A stretch of DNA of 44,435 nt from Neorhizobium sp. SHOUNA12A (GTDB taxonomy: Bacteria > Pseudomonadota > Alphaproteobacteria > Rhizobiales > Rhizobiaceae): positions 1 to 44,435 of the forward strand of contig NZ_JALBGV010000048.1 in the NCBI RefSeq assembly GCF_023006505.1, in the 5' to 3' direction. Numbering within the stretch: the stretch's first letter is position 1; every line of letters begins with the position of its first letter. Made by a program: the position numbers and the translations under genes. The notes below the pieces were generated by a model. The model was not told the origin of the DNA. It saw nothing but the letters and a program-made list of their open reading frames with translations, and did not search any database. Shown here piece by piece: positions 1 to 7,289 of the stretch.

Positions 1-605
1 CGCTTGCCGCCAAGGCGCCGATCCCGGTCTACGCGATCATCCGGCCCCGCGCCGGCAGTTTCGTCTACGACGCCGACAACGAGGCGGCGATGATGGCCGA
101 TATCGATGGGGTGCGGGCGGCGGGGCTTGCGGGTGTCGTGATCGGCGCAAGCCGCCCGGACATGACGCTCGACATGGCCGTGCTCAAGCGGCTGATGACG
201 CATGCGCAAGGGTTGGGCGTAACGCTTCACCGCGCCTTCGATCTGGTGCCCGATCCGTTTGAAGCACTCGAACAGGCGATCGATCTCTGCGTCGAGCGTG
301 TCCTGACCTCCGGCCTCAAAGTCAGCGGCCCTGACGGCGTCGAGATGTTGAAGATGCTTGTCGAGCGGGCGGCAGACAGGGTGTCGATCATGCCCGGCGG
401 CGGCATCAATCTGACGACCGTCGAACGGGTGGTGCGCGAAACCGGCGTGCACGAGGTCCACAGCTCCTGCCGGCGGCCTGTCGAAAGCAAGGACGAACGT
501 GCGATTGCCTTCGGTTTCCAGGCGCCTGTTTCCCATGAGACGAGCAGCGAGATCGTCCGGCATATGCGCGCTTTGCTCGATGAATTGGAAGTGGCGCGGG
601 AGTGA
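1..605 (+). CDS. cutC: CutC family protein, 5'-truncated by window edge
   Basis: The reading frame is open from base 3 to the TGA at 603-605, so only the C-terminal ~200 residues are present and the start lies outside the window. The first visible residues read PVYAIIRPRAG followed by FVYDADN, a signature of the CutC family (TIM-barrel proteins of about 240-250 residues). Later segments include VVIGA, TLHRAFDL and MPGGGIN, the usual CutC strand ends. The family was named for copper tolerance in E. coli, but its biochemical role is unsettled, so function is by family only. The next gene, fixK, is convergent. The last third of the protein looks intact. Identification is firm; physiological role is not. 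Confidence 0.9.
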   Translation, partial: LAAKAPIPVYAIIRPRAGSFVYDADNEAAMMADIDGVRAAGLAGVVIGASRPDMTLDMAVLKRLMTHAQGLGVTLHRAFDLVPDPFEALEQAIDLCVERVLTSGLKVSGPDGVEMLKMLVERAADRVSIMPGGGINLTTVERVVRETGVHEVHSSCRRPVESKDERAIAFGFQAPVSHETSSEIVRHMRALLDELEVARE

Positions 606-612
606 TGCTCAG

Positions 613-750
613 GTGTCTGCCGGTCGGCAGGCACGACTTTGCGGCAGGTCGCCGGGGGACGATGACCTGCCGCTTAGCAGTGAGGGAGGATGTTACGAAA
701 TTGAGGAGATATGCACTTCCATGGTCAGCGGACGGCCGCCACCGTCCGCT
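613..750. repeat. Three consecutive hairpins between convergent cutC and fixK
   Basis: Three inverted repeats stand in a row. 613-622 pairs with 625-634 (ten pairs including one G-T, very tight loop). 641-650 pairs perfectly with 664-673 (GCGGCAGGTC/GACCTGCCGC, 13-base loop). 727-735 pairs perfectly with 742-750 (AGCGGACGG/CCGTCCGCT, 6-base loop). None is followed by a convincing T-run, so they are not classical intrinsic terminators, but they lie between two converging genes and may end or protect both transcripts. The remainder of 605-779 has no coding signal. Confidence 0.6.
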
Positions 751-779
751 CATGCACTGCTATGCACTTTCATTCACTG

Positions 780-1430
780 TCATGCGCAGAGGCTGCGGAG
801 TGCTTCGTGCTTTTTGATTTCGATGCAACGAATGCTCCGCAGTTTGATAAGGCCAGCCGTACGGAGTTTTGCGAAAACGCGCGACACCGTTTCGATCGTC
901 AGGCCTAAATAGTCGGCTATATCAAGCCGGGTCATGGGTATGTCGAAATGTTCGAGCCCGCCCTGGCGTTCCGCCATGTCGACGAGAAAACCGGCAATCC
1001 GTTCCACCGCCGTCTGGCGGCCGATCATCATGATATGTTCCTGGGCGCGCAGCATGCCGCGCAGCGCCAGAGAAAGCAGTTCCGGCAAGGCCTGGTCGTT
1101 GGCGGCGCGGCTGATGGGGCGCAGCCCGGTCGGAGCGATGGCTTCGGCGAAGAAACTATGGGTCCGGTCAGCCTCGAACCCGAAAGTTTCTCCGGCCAGA
1201 TGGAAGGCAATGACCTGCCTCCTTCCGTCCGACAACAGGCGGTGGATCCGCACGGCACCGAATTCGACGTGATAGAATGTTCCTGCCTTGTCGCCGGGGG
1301 CATAGATTTCCGCGCCGGCATTGAAGGTCGTCACAGAATTGGCCCGGAAGAGACCCGCGGTCTGGGGTGCGATCACGATCTGGCTCTTGGTGAGCTCCAA
1401 TTTCGTGGCATGAGCGGCTGCGGTGTGCAT
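780..1430 (-). CDS. fixK: FixK-type Crp/Fnr transcription regulator
   Basis: This 216-residue protein has a cyclic-nucleotide-binding-like N-terminal barrel (about residues 30-110; AGEIYAPGD-like and HLAGETFGFEAD segments) and a C-terminal winged helix (about 150-205). The recognition helix region reads DIADYLGLTIETVSRVFAKL, as in Fnr/FixK proteins that bind TTGAT-N4-ATCAA. The N-terminal cysteine cluster of Fnr is absent, which favours FixK over FnrN. The ATG at 1430 is chosen over an in-frame GTG at 1436 because GGGGAG lies at a normal distance from the ATG but only two bases from the GTG. It lies downstream of fixL-fixJ on the same strand and has a FixJ-like box upstream, fitting the classical FixLJ to FixK microaerobic cascade. 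Target genes such as fixNOQP are not in this window. Confidence 0.9.
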   Translation of the reverse strand: MHTAAAHATKLELTKSQIVIAPQTAGLFRANSVTTFNAGAEIYAPGDKAGTFYHVEFGAVRIHRLLSDGRRQVIAFHLAGETFGFEADRTHSFFAEAIAPTGLRPISRAANDQALPELLSLALRGMLRAQEHIMMIGRQTAVERIAGFLVDMAERQGGLEHFDIPMTRLDIADYLGLTIETVSRVFAKLRTAGLIKLRSIRCIEIKKHEALRSLCA

Positions 1431-1500
1431 CTTCACGTCTCCCCTTGCTGTAGTCTCAAGATGCCAGAAGACGTGCAGGGGGAAAATTGGGTTGTATCAC

Positions 1501-1518
1501 TAGGGGGATTTACGTAGG
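1501..1518 (-). promoter_or_regulatory. Candidate FixJ-binding box upstream of fixK
   Basis: Read on the minus strand this is CCTACGTAAATCCCCCTA. The core TACGTA followed by a C/T-rich stretch resembles the FixJ sites described for rhizobial fixK promoters (GTAMGTAG-type cores). It lies about 70 bases upstream of the fixK ATG, a suitable position for an activator upstream of -35. The site is seen in the sequence; the FixJ assignment is by resemblance and by the neighbouring fixLJ genes. Confidence 0.55.
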
Positions 1519-1547
1519 GCAGGCGGGAAAACGGCAGCCAACGCGGC

Positions 1548-1898
1548 TCAGGCTGTCAGCGCAAGGTCCTTGACGAGACCCAGGAGATCGGCCCCGTTGA
1601 ACGGTTTGGTGAGGCTCTGGATCGGGCCGAGCTCGTCTTCGATGGACGGAGACATGCCGTCGGTGAGCAGGATCACGGCCTCGCCCGACTGGAGCAGACG
1701 CTGCAGCGCGTCGCTCGAAGCACGCAGCACCTGATCGTCGATGATCATGCAAAGCGTCTGGCCGGCGGTGATGGTGCCCTTGCGCCAGGATTCGTGAGCC
1801 TCAACGTGATAGCCCTCCACCTCCAGTGCGAATGTCAACGACTGCCTGAGACCGAGATCGGGCGCGATGACAATTATGGTTCTCGCTTGTGATAACAC
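1548..1898 (-). CDS. Stand-alone degenerate response-regulator receiver
   Basis: The frame continues up to a TTG at 1988 (146 residues), but a receiver domain starts only at about the GTG at 1898, which gives 116 residues, the usual size of a single receiver, with a weak GGGA ahead of it; this start is preferred without certainty. Compared with CheY, the phospho-acceptor region MIIDDQV keeps an aspartate, the LLTD threonine is present, and TKPF keeps the invariant lysine. The N-terminal acidic pair that binds magnesium is replaced by Ala-Pro (VIAPDL), so phosphorylation may be impaired. There is no output domain. It lies between fixJ and fixK on the same strand and could modulate the FixL-FixJ pair. 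It is not the known FixT as far as I can tell. Confidence 0.7.
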   Translation of the reverse strand: MLSQARTIIVIAPDLGLRQSLTFALEVEGYHVEAHESWRKGTITAGQTLCMIIDDQVLRASSDALQRLLQSGEAVILLTDGMSPSIEDELGPIQSLTKPFNGADLLGLVKDLALTA

Positions 1899-2015
1899 CG
1901 AATTTCCCGCGCGGGTGGGGCAGCCGGAGAGCTGCTGAAGGGAGACATCTAGTGCCTGCGGGGGGGCCTGCGCTTTGCGATAGATCAAGAAAGTTTCAAT
2001 AAATTTTAGGGGCCA

Positions 2016-2636
2016 TCAATTGGGACCGAAACCGGCAGCCATTGCCATGCGAACGAGCTGTGGCAAGCTTTTCGCCTTCATCTTGCTCATGACGTTGGCG
2101 CGATGCACCTCGACGGTGCGAGGGCTTATGTCGAGATCGTAGGCGATCGACTTGTTCGGCAGACCGGCAACCACGGCGGCCAACACCTGCCTCTCCCGAT
2201 CGCTCAGGCTTTCAAGCCGTGTCTGAACCTCGGCCAGGTCGTCGGTATCGAGCGTTTTGTCCGACAGCAGCTCGGCGGCCCGCTGGATCGCTTCGATGAT
2301 GACCGTGTCCCCAAAAGGTTTTTCGATGAAGTCGATGGCGCCCGCCTTCATCGCCTCCACTGCCATCGGCACGTCGCCATGGCCGGTGATGACGATCGAC
2401 GGAATGCCGGCGCGGCTGGAGGTCAGCTTGCGGATCAGCTCGACGCCGGTCATGTCCGGCATCCTGAGGTCGGTGACCAAAACACCGTTCCTGACGCTCG
2501 GCGCGAACTGCAGGAAAGACGAGGCGGTTTCATGCATGCGCACGGCAAAGCCATTCATGGTCAGCATGAAGGCGAGGGACTTTCTGACCGGCTCTTCGTC
2601 GTCGACGATATGGATCGTGTAGTCACCCGTCTGCAT
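2016..2636 (-). CDS. fixJ: Two-component response regulator FixJ
   Basis: The 206-residue protein has an N-terminal receiver (about 5-120) and a C-terminal LuxR-type helix-turn-helix (about 140-200). The acidic pair is D12-D13, the phospho-acceptor is D56 in VTDLRMPDM, and the receiver lysine is in IEKPFG. The output domain contains LSDRERQVL and [19 protein letters not shown], typical of the FixJ/NarL group. Phospho-FixJ activates fixK and, in symbionts, nifA. The start is the ATG at 2636 with AGGA upstream. It overlaps the end of fixL by 14 bases, so the two are co-transcribed and translationally coupled. Confidence 0.93.
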   Translation of the reverse strand: MQTGDYTIHIVDDEEPVRKSLAFMLTMNGFAVRMHETASSFLQFAPSVRNGVLVTDLRMPDMTGVELIRKLTSSRAGIPSIVITGHGDVPMAVEAMKAGAIDFIEKPFGDTVIIEAIQRAAELLSDKTLDTDDLAEVQTRLESLSDRERQVLAAVVAGLPNKSIAYDLDISPRTVEVHRANVMSKMKAKSLPQLVRMAMAAGFGPN

Positions 2637-4140
2637 TTTCGCGTTCCTCCTTGTCGATCGGGAGTGTGAAACGGAACGTCGCTCCTCCGGCCGCGTTGCG
2701 CGTCACCGTCATCTCGCCGCCATGCGCTTCGACGATGCGCTTGGAAATCGAAAGCCCTATCCCCATGCCGCCGGCCTTGGTGGTGATGAAGGGTTTGAAA
2801 AGCTGGCCGGCGATCTCTTCGGGAATGCCGGGGCCGGTATCCTGGACGATCACCTGGATCATGTCTTCGTTTTCCTGGAGCGTGCGGATGACCAGTTCCC
2901 GCCGCTGGCTGTCGCGCATCGCCTCGATGGCGTTGCGCATCAGGTTGGTGAGCACCTGCTGAACCTGGATGCGGTCGACGGTGACCATTTCCGGCCCTTG
3001 CGCGAATTCGAAGATCGCACGGACGCCTTTTTCGCGCGAGCCGACCAACGCCAGAGCGCCGGCTTCCTCGACCAGACGGCGGATGTTCTCCGGCGCCTTT
3101 TCCGTCTCGCCCTTGGTCACGAATTCCCTGAGATGCTTTATGATCTGGCCGGCCCGGAGCGATTGATGTGCCGTCTCTTCCAACGCTTCGCGCATGCGCA
3201 CCGCGACGGCTTCGTCCATGTCGCGCAGAAGGCGCGCGCAGCCGTGCACATAATTGGCAATCGCCGAGAGCGGCTGGTTCAGTTCGTGGGCAAGGGTGGA
3301 TGCCATTTCGCCCATTTCATTGAGGCGGGCGAGGCGGGCAAGCTCTCCCTGGATCTCCTGCAGGCGTGCAGCCGATTCCTCGCGTTCGGTCAGGTCCCGC
3401 ACGAAGCCGGTGAAGAAGGTTTCCCCGCCGGTATGGGTCTCTCCGACTGCAAGCTTCATCGGGAAGGTCGAGCCGTCCTTGCGTCGTCCGACGACCACGC
3501 GGTCCATGCCGATGATCCGCCTTTCACCAGTCCTCAGATACCTTTCCATGTAGCCGTCGTGTTCGCGGTGGTAGGGTTCCGGCATCAGCATGCGCAGGTT
3601 CTGGCCGACCACCTCATCCTCGCTATAGCCGAACTGGCGGATTGCTGCGGCATTGAAGGAGACGATCGTGCCGTCCCTTGTGCTGACGATGCTGGCATCG
3701 AGAACCGTGTCGAGCACGGAGCGAAGATGCGCTTCGCGGGAGTCGGCTTTTGCCTGGGCTTTTCCGATCGCCTTGCGGGCAGAGTGAAGTATTTCGCCGA
3801 GCAGCGCGATCACCACGCCGACGATGCCGATCATCGCCATTTCCGTGAAATTGGCCCCCCGCGGCGTCAGCTCCTTGATCACGTAGGCTGCCAGAACAGA
3901 AAGCAGCACGGTGAAAAGCGAGGCCCGCATGCCGCCGATAAGGGCGGCAACGAGGATCGGCGGAATGAAGAATGTGAAGGGCGCCTTGTCGTCAAGAACG
4001 CCGTGCAGCGAGAAGCGCAGCGCAAACGCAACCAGCACGCAGATGGTCGCAATAAAATAGACTTCCGCGGCTGAAAACCGACGGCTCAAGAAAGACTGAA
4101 TATAGTCATCCTTCTTTTCGGCGAACGTCTTGGAAGCCAT
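2623..4140 (-). CDS. fixL: Oxygen-sensing haem histidine kinase FixL
   Basis: This protein is 505 residues, the length of Sinorhizobium FixL. Residues about 25-120 contain membrane helices. Residues about 130-255 are a PAS domain with the haem-ligand histidine at position 194 (REHDGY) and the distal arginine region ERRIIG. The HisKA domain carries the phospho-acceptor H285 in [10 protein letters not shown], and the C-terminal ATPase has [10 protein letters not shown] (N box), DTGPGIP (G1) and GMGIGLSIS (G2). When oxygen leaves the haem the kinase autophosphorylates and passes phosphate to FixJ. All key residues are intact. The ATG at 4140 has only a weak ribosome site. No Fnr box was seen upstream. 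Confidence 0.95.
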   Translation of the reverse strand: MASKTFAEKKDDYIQSFLSRRFSAAEVYFIATICVLVAFALRFSLHGVLDDKAPFTFFIPPILVAALIGGMRASLFTVLLSVLAAYVIKELTPRGANFTEMAMIGIVGVVIALLGEILHSARKAIGKAQAKADSREAHLRSVLDTVLDASIVSTRDGTIVSFNAAAIRQFGYSEDEVVGQNLRMLMPEPYHREHDGYMERYLRTGERRIIGMDRVVVGRRKDGSTFPMKLAVGETHTGGETFFTGFVRDLTEREESAARLQEIQGELARLARLNEMGEMASTLAHELNQPLSAIANYVHGCARLLRDMDEAVAVRMREALEETAHQSLRAGQIIKHLREFVTKGETEKAPENIRRLVEEAGALALVGSREKGVRAIFEFAQGPEMVTVDRIQVQQVLTNLMRNAIEAMRDSQRRELVIRTLQENEDMIQVIVQDTGPGIPEEIAGQLFKPFITTKAGGMGIGLSISKRIVEAHGGEMTVTRNAAGGATFRFTLPIDKEERENADG

Positions 4141-4315
4141 GATGCTTATCCGAAGCCGATCGTCTGCAGGAGGAACCCCATTCCCTTGTGCATATGAAAC
4201 CTGACAGCCTGTCCTTAAACTGGTTCTAGCATGAGCGCGGATGCGGCGTCCAACGGCGGAAACCGTCGTGACCTAAAAAACATATAGTTTTGCGTGGTTT
4301 CTTATGTCCGGTGTG

Positions 4316-4337
4316 AAAACGCGGGCGGGTGCCCGCG
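4316..4337 (-). terminator. Intrinsic terminator after the TctC gene
   Basis: On the minus strand a CGCGGGC/GCCCGCG stem with a four-base loop (4320-4337) is followed by GTTTTC, about 55 bases past the stop of the TctC-type gene. The rest of the 4141-4392 gap holds no gene that I can see; it must also contain the fixL promoter, which I could not place. Confidence 0.6.
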
Positions 4338-4392
4338 CAGGTCGGAAGCGGTGCCGTGGGGGCCGACAGGGTGGAGCCGGAGGCCCGATTCT

Positions 4393-5373
4393 TCACTGTT
4401 GCGGGATATTGGCGATTTTGACGTAGTCGGCCCAGGCCGCGACTTCATTTTTCAGGTATTCCTGGCCTTCTTCCGGTGTCGAGACGAACACGTCGCCGCC
4501 CTGGTCGGTCACGAATTTCTTGACGTCTTCCTGGGCGAGAACCTGCCTGGTCCAGCCATTGATCTTGTCGACGATATCCTTCGGTGTCGCCGAGGGGACC
4601 ATCATCGCGAACCAGCCGACCTGGTCCATCGGGTAGCCGGATTCCGTCATGGTCGGAACGTCGGGAGCGCCCGGAATGCGCTTGGCGGAACTGACCGCCA
4701 GCAGGCGGTAGCGGCCTTCGCGAAGCTGCGACAGGGAGAAGACCGGATCCTGGGCGGCAAAGGCCATGGCGCCGCTCAAAATGTCGTTCATCGAATCGGC
4801 GCTGCTCTTGTAGGCGACTTCGACCGTGTCGAGGCCGGCTTCCTGCTTGTAGATGGCGGCGAGAACCTTGCCTGAGGTGTTGTTGATGGCATAGCTCGCG
4901 TTGGAGCCTTCCTTCTTCAGGTATTCGGTCAGTTCCTTCATGGTCTTGATCGGGCTCGATACCGGAACGGCGATCATGTGTGGCTGCTTGTTGACGGTTG
5001 CCGCGACCTGCAGGTCCTTTACCACGTCGAAGGGCGGCGTCTTGAACATGTGCATGTTGCCGGCGACGGCGCTGCCGGTATGGAAGAAGATCGTATAGCC
5101 GTCCGGCTTTGCGCGCGTGACGTACTGGCCGGCAATATTGCCGCCGGCGCCCGGCTTGTTTTCGACGATGATGGTGGCACCCGAAACCTTGGCGATCTTT
5201 TCGGCGAAAAAGCGGACGATCACGTCGGCGCCGCTGCCCGCCGGGAACGCACAGATCATGCTGATGGTCTGATTTGGGTAATTCGCCTGGGCCGCGGCCG
5301 GCGAAAGCCCGAAGGCGCAGCCGGCAACGGCGACCGATGCGGCAAGCACGAAACGACGCGTGATAGTCTGCAT
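4393..5373 (-). CDS. TctC-family periplasmic solute-binding protein (Bug type)
   Basis: From the ATG at 5373 (GGGAGGG ribosome site seven bases upstream) the product is 326 residues, typical for Bug/TctC proteins. The frame also extends upstream to 5478, but that would run through the promoter palindromes. The N-terminus is an export signal (TRRFVLAASVAVAGCAFG, then an Ala-rich cleavage region ending AAAQA). Mature-protein signatures include PNQTISMICAFPAGSGADVI, NKPGAGGNIA and PDGYTI. The family binds carboxylates, aromatic acids or other small anions in the periplasm, normally for a TctAB transporter. No TctA/TctB is adjacent, as is common for orphan Bug proteins. The divergent UbiD decarboxylase suggests an aromatic or unsaturated acid ligand; that is inference. 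Confidence 0.85.
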   Translation of the reverse strand: MQTITRRFVLAASVAVAGCAFGLSPAAAQANYPNQTISMICAFPAGSGADVIVRFFAEKIAKVSGATIIVENKPGAGGNIAGQYVTRAKPDGYTIFFHTGSAVAGNMHMFKTPPFDVVKDLQVAATVNKQPHMIAVPVSSPIKTMKELTEYLKKEGSNASYAINNTSGKVLAAIYKQEAGLDTVEVAYKSSADSMNDILSGAMAFAAQDPVFSLSQLREGRYRLLAVSSAKRIPGAPDVPTMTESGYPMDQVGWFAMMVPSATPKDIVDKINGWTRQVLAQEDVKKFVTDQGGDVFVSTPEEGQEYLKNEVAAWADYVKIANIPQQ

Positions 5374-5443
5374 GAATTCCCTCCCATGGATGACCTGGTC
5401 TTGCAGTCGACGCTGGCCGATCACACCTCCCCGATGCGACCTG

Positions 5444-5478
5444 ATACAACATTGTATAATTATATTTGATTTAATCAA
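5444..5478. promoter_or_regulatory. Two palindromes in the divergent tctC/ubiD promoter
   Basis: ATACAACATTGTAT (5444-5457) is an inverted repeat ATACAA-N2-TTGTAT, and TTGATTTAATCAA (5466-5478) is a perfect 6-1-6 palindrome. They lie between the divergent start codons at 5373 and 5533. The first has the TTGTAT/ATACAA form often seen for GntR-type (FadR/FCD) operators. The second resembles an Fnr/FixK box but its half-site spacing is one base too short, so FixK control is not claimed. The region is AT-rich compared with its surroundings. Confidence 0.55.
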
Positions 5479-5532
5479 CTGTTCTGGCTAGAAAACATCC
5501 CACGCAGAAACGCGTTTTCGGGAGAGGACAAA

Positions 5533-7074
5533 ATGACCGTCAATACGACAACTCAATCCGCCGCCGCACTTGATCTCGACCGTTTCCGGTTGAAGAATTT
5601 CGTCGAGAGCCTGAGCGCGGACGAGCTCGATATCCGTGAGGAGAAGGTCAATCTGGCCGATGTCGCGGCCATTTTGCAGAACAACCCGAAGGCCGTGTGG
5701 TTCAAGAACGCCGGTCCGGAAGGCCAGCAACTGGTCGGCAACGTGGTCGGAAGCCGTTCCCGTCTCGCCAAGGCTTTCGGCGTGCCGGCCGGCGAGGTGG
5801 CGCTCGAGATGCGCCGCCGCCTGTCGCTGAGGCCGGAACTGGTGAAGCTTTCCGGCGGCGAAGCGCCCGTGCAGCAGGTCGTGCTGTCCGGCAATGACGC
5901 CGACCTCCTCAAGCTGCCGGTCCACGTGCAGCACGCGCTCGATGGCGCGCCCTACATTTCCGCGACGATCGACTACACGATCGACCCGAAGGACGGCCGT
6001 TACAATTGCGGCATGCGCCGGCTGATGCTGCGCGGCCCAAAGGAAGCGGGCGTCGACCTGATCGCGCCGAGCGACCTGCGCGTCATGTACATGGCCGCTT
6101 CCGAGCGGGGCGAGCGGCTGAACGTTGCCTATGTGGTCGGCTGCCATCCGATCGACATGGTGTCGGCCACCATGAAGGAGCCGGTCGACGAACTGGAACT
6201 GATCTCCTCCCTGCGCGGGGCGCCGCTGCCGGTCGTCAAATGCGTCACCAGCGACATCATGGTCCCGGCCGACGCGGAAATGGTCATCGAAGGCTATTTC
6301 GACGAGCGCGGTTACGTGGAGAAGGAGGGGCCCTACGGCGAATATCTCGGCTACTACGGCGTCGTGAAGACCAACCCGGTCTTCCATGTGACCGCGATCA
6401 CCCACCGCAAGGATGCGCTGTTCCAGACGGCGACCATCTCCGGCAATCGCATGGACTTCACCGATACGTCCAACCTCGAGGCGCTGCGCATGGAGATGAA
6501 TGTCTGGAAGACGCTCGGCGATGTGGTGCGCCAGCCGGTTGCCGTCTACGCGCCGGTCGCCGCCGGTGGGTCGATGAGCATGCGCTTCTCGATCCGCCAG
6601 ACCTACCCCGGCGAGGCCCGTTCGGCGCTCTACGCCGTTCTCGGCGCCGTCGGCGTCAAGAACGTCTTCGTCGTCGATCCGGATATCGACATTTTCGACG
6701 ACAGCCAGATGGAATGGGCGTTCGGCACCCGTTTCCAGGCCGACCGGGATCTGGTGATCGCAACCGGTGTTCGGCTGTCGCCGCTCGATCCGTCGCTTCA
6801 CGGCTCCCGTTCCGGTGCCAAGGCCGGCTACGATCTCACCTGGCCGATGCAGCATGCCCAGAACTGGGAGCTCGTCACGCCGCAGGCCCCGTCCTATCCC
6901 GGCAAGCGTTTCCCCTCGCTCGAAGCGGCTCTGAAGGACGGCGCAAAGCATTTCGAGGAGCTGATGGCGGCGGTCGGCAGTCGCGACGGTCGCGAAGTCG
7001 TCCGCGAACTCGACACCTTCCGCTCCAGGGGACTGGAGCGCGACGAGCGGGGCCGTTACTACCTTCCCCTATAA
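5533..7074 (+). CDS. UbiD-family prenyl-FMN-dependent decarboxylase
   Basis: The 513-residue protein matches UbiD-type (de)carboxylases, which use prenylated FMN to remove or add CO2 on aromatic or alpha,beta-unsaturated acids. The diagnostic segment at about residues 255-280 reads FDERGYVEKEGPYGEYLGYYG broken by no gaps, containing the Glu/Arg-Glu residues of the active site; HVQHALDGAPYISATI and NRMDFTDTSN are other family blocks. The ATG at 5533 has GGGAGAGGA upstream. It is divergent from a TctC binding protein, so binding and decarboxylation may serve one substrate. No ubiX (prenyl-FMN maker) is nearby, so the cofactor would come from elsewhere. It differs from short UbiD of ubiquinone synthesis in context, and the substrate is unknown. 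Confidence 0.85.
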   Translation: MTVNTTTQSAAALDLDRFRLKNFVESLSADELDIREEKVNLADVAAILQNNPKAVWFKNAGPEGQQLVGNVVGSRSRLAKAFGVPAGEVALEMRRRLSLRPELVKLSGGEAPVQQVVLSGNDADLLKLPVHVQHALDGAPYISATIDYTIDPKDGRYNCGMRRLMLRGPKEAGVDLIAPSDLRVMYMAASERGERLNVAYVVGCHPIDMVSATMKEPVDELELISSLRGAPLPVVKCVTSDIMVPADAEMVIEGYFDERGYVEKEGPYGEYLGYYGVVKTNPVFHVTAITHRKDALFQTATISGNRMDFTDTSNLEALRMEMNVWKTLGDVVRQPVAVYAPVAAGGSMSMRFSIRQTYPGEARSALYAVLGAVGVKNVFVVDPDIDIFDDSQMEWAFGTRFQADRDLVIATGVRLSPLDPSLHGSRSGAKAGYDLTWPMQHAQNWELVTPQAPSYPGKRFPSLEAALKDGAKHFEELMAAVGSRDGREVVRELDTFRSRGLERDERGRYYLPL

Positions 7075-7111
7075 GTTGTTCCATTTCCGGGCACTGTGCC
7101 TAATCGAAACG

Positions 7112-7144
7112 ACCTTCCGGGTGCAAATCCGGAAGGTTTTTCAT
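7112..7144 (+). terminator. Intrinsic terminator after ubiD-like gene
   Basis: ACCTTCCGG (7112-7120) pairs with CCGGAAGGT (7129-7137) and is followed by TTTTCATTTT, 37 bases after the stop codon. The following 7145-7289 stretch holds no other feature that I can support apart from the promoter region of the next gene. Confidence 0.85.
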
Positions 7145-7289
7145 TTTAAGTCGAAAAAGCTCTCTTCCATCCCGTTAAACGGGTGAGGCCCCGGCCAAAC
7201 ACCATTCATTTCTTGGGGGCACCTCGTTATGCTTTCTCTAATGGATGGATTTCTATGGTGCGGTACTACCGCCCGCCTCCGGAGCAGAG

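Noticed and set aside
2722..4074. Long plus-strand frame opposite fixL (450 residues)
   Set aside because: It is antisense to a fully conserved FixL, has no family pattern and is rich in His/Arg/Asp as expected of a high-GC shadow frame.
5466..5478. TTGATTTAATCAA as an Fnr/FixK anaerobox
   Set aside because: Half-sites match but the spacer is three bases instead of four, so it is described only as a palindrome.
5488..6951. Long minus-strand frame opposite the UbiD gene (487 residues)
   Set aside because: Shadow of a well-supported gene, without signal or domain motifs.
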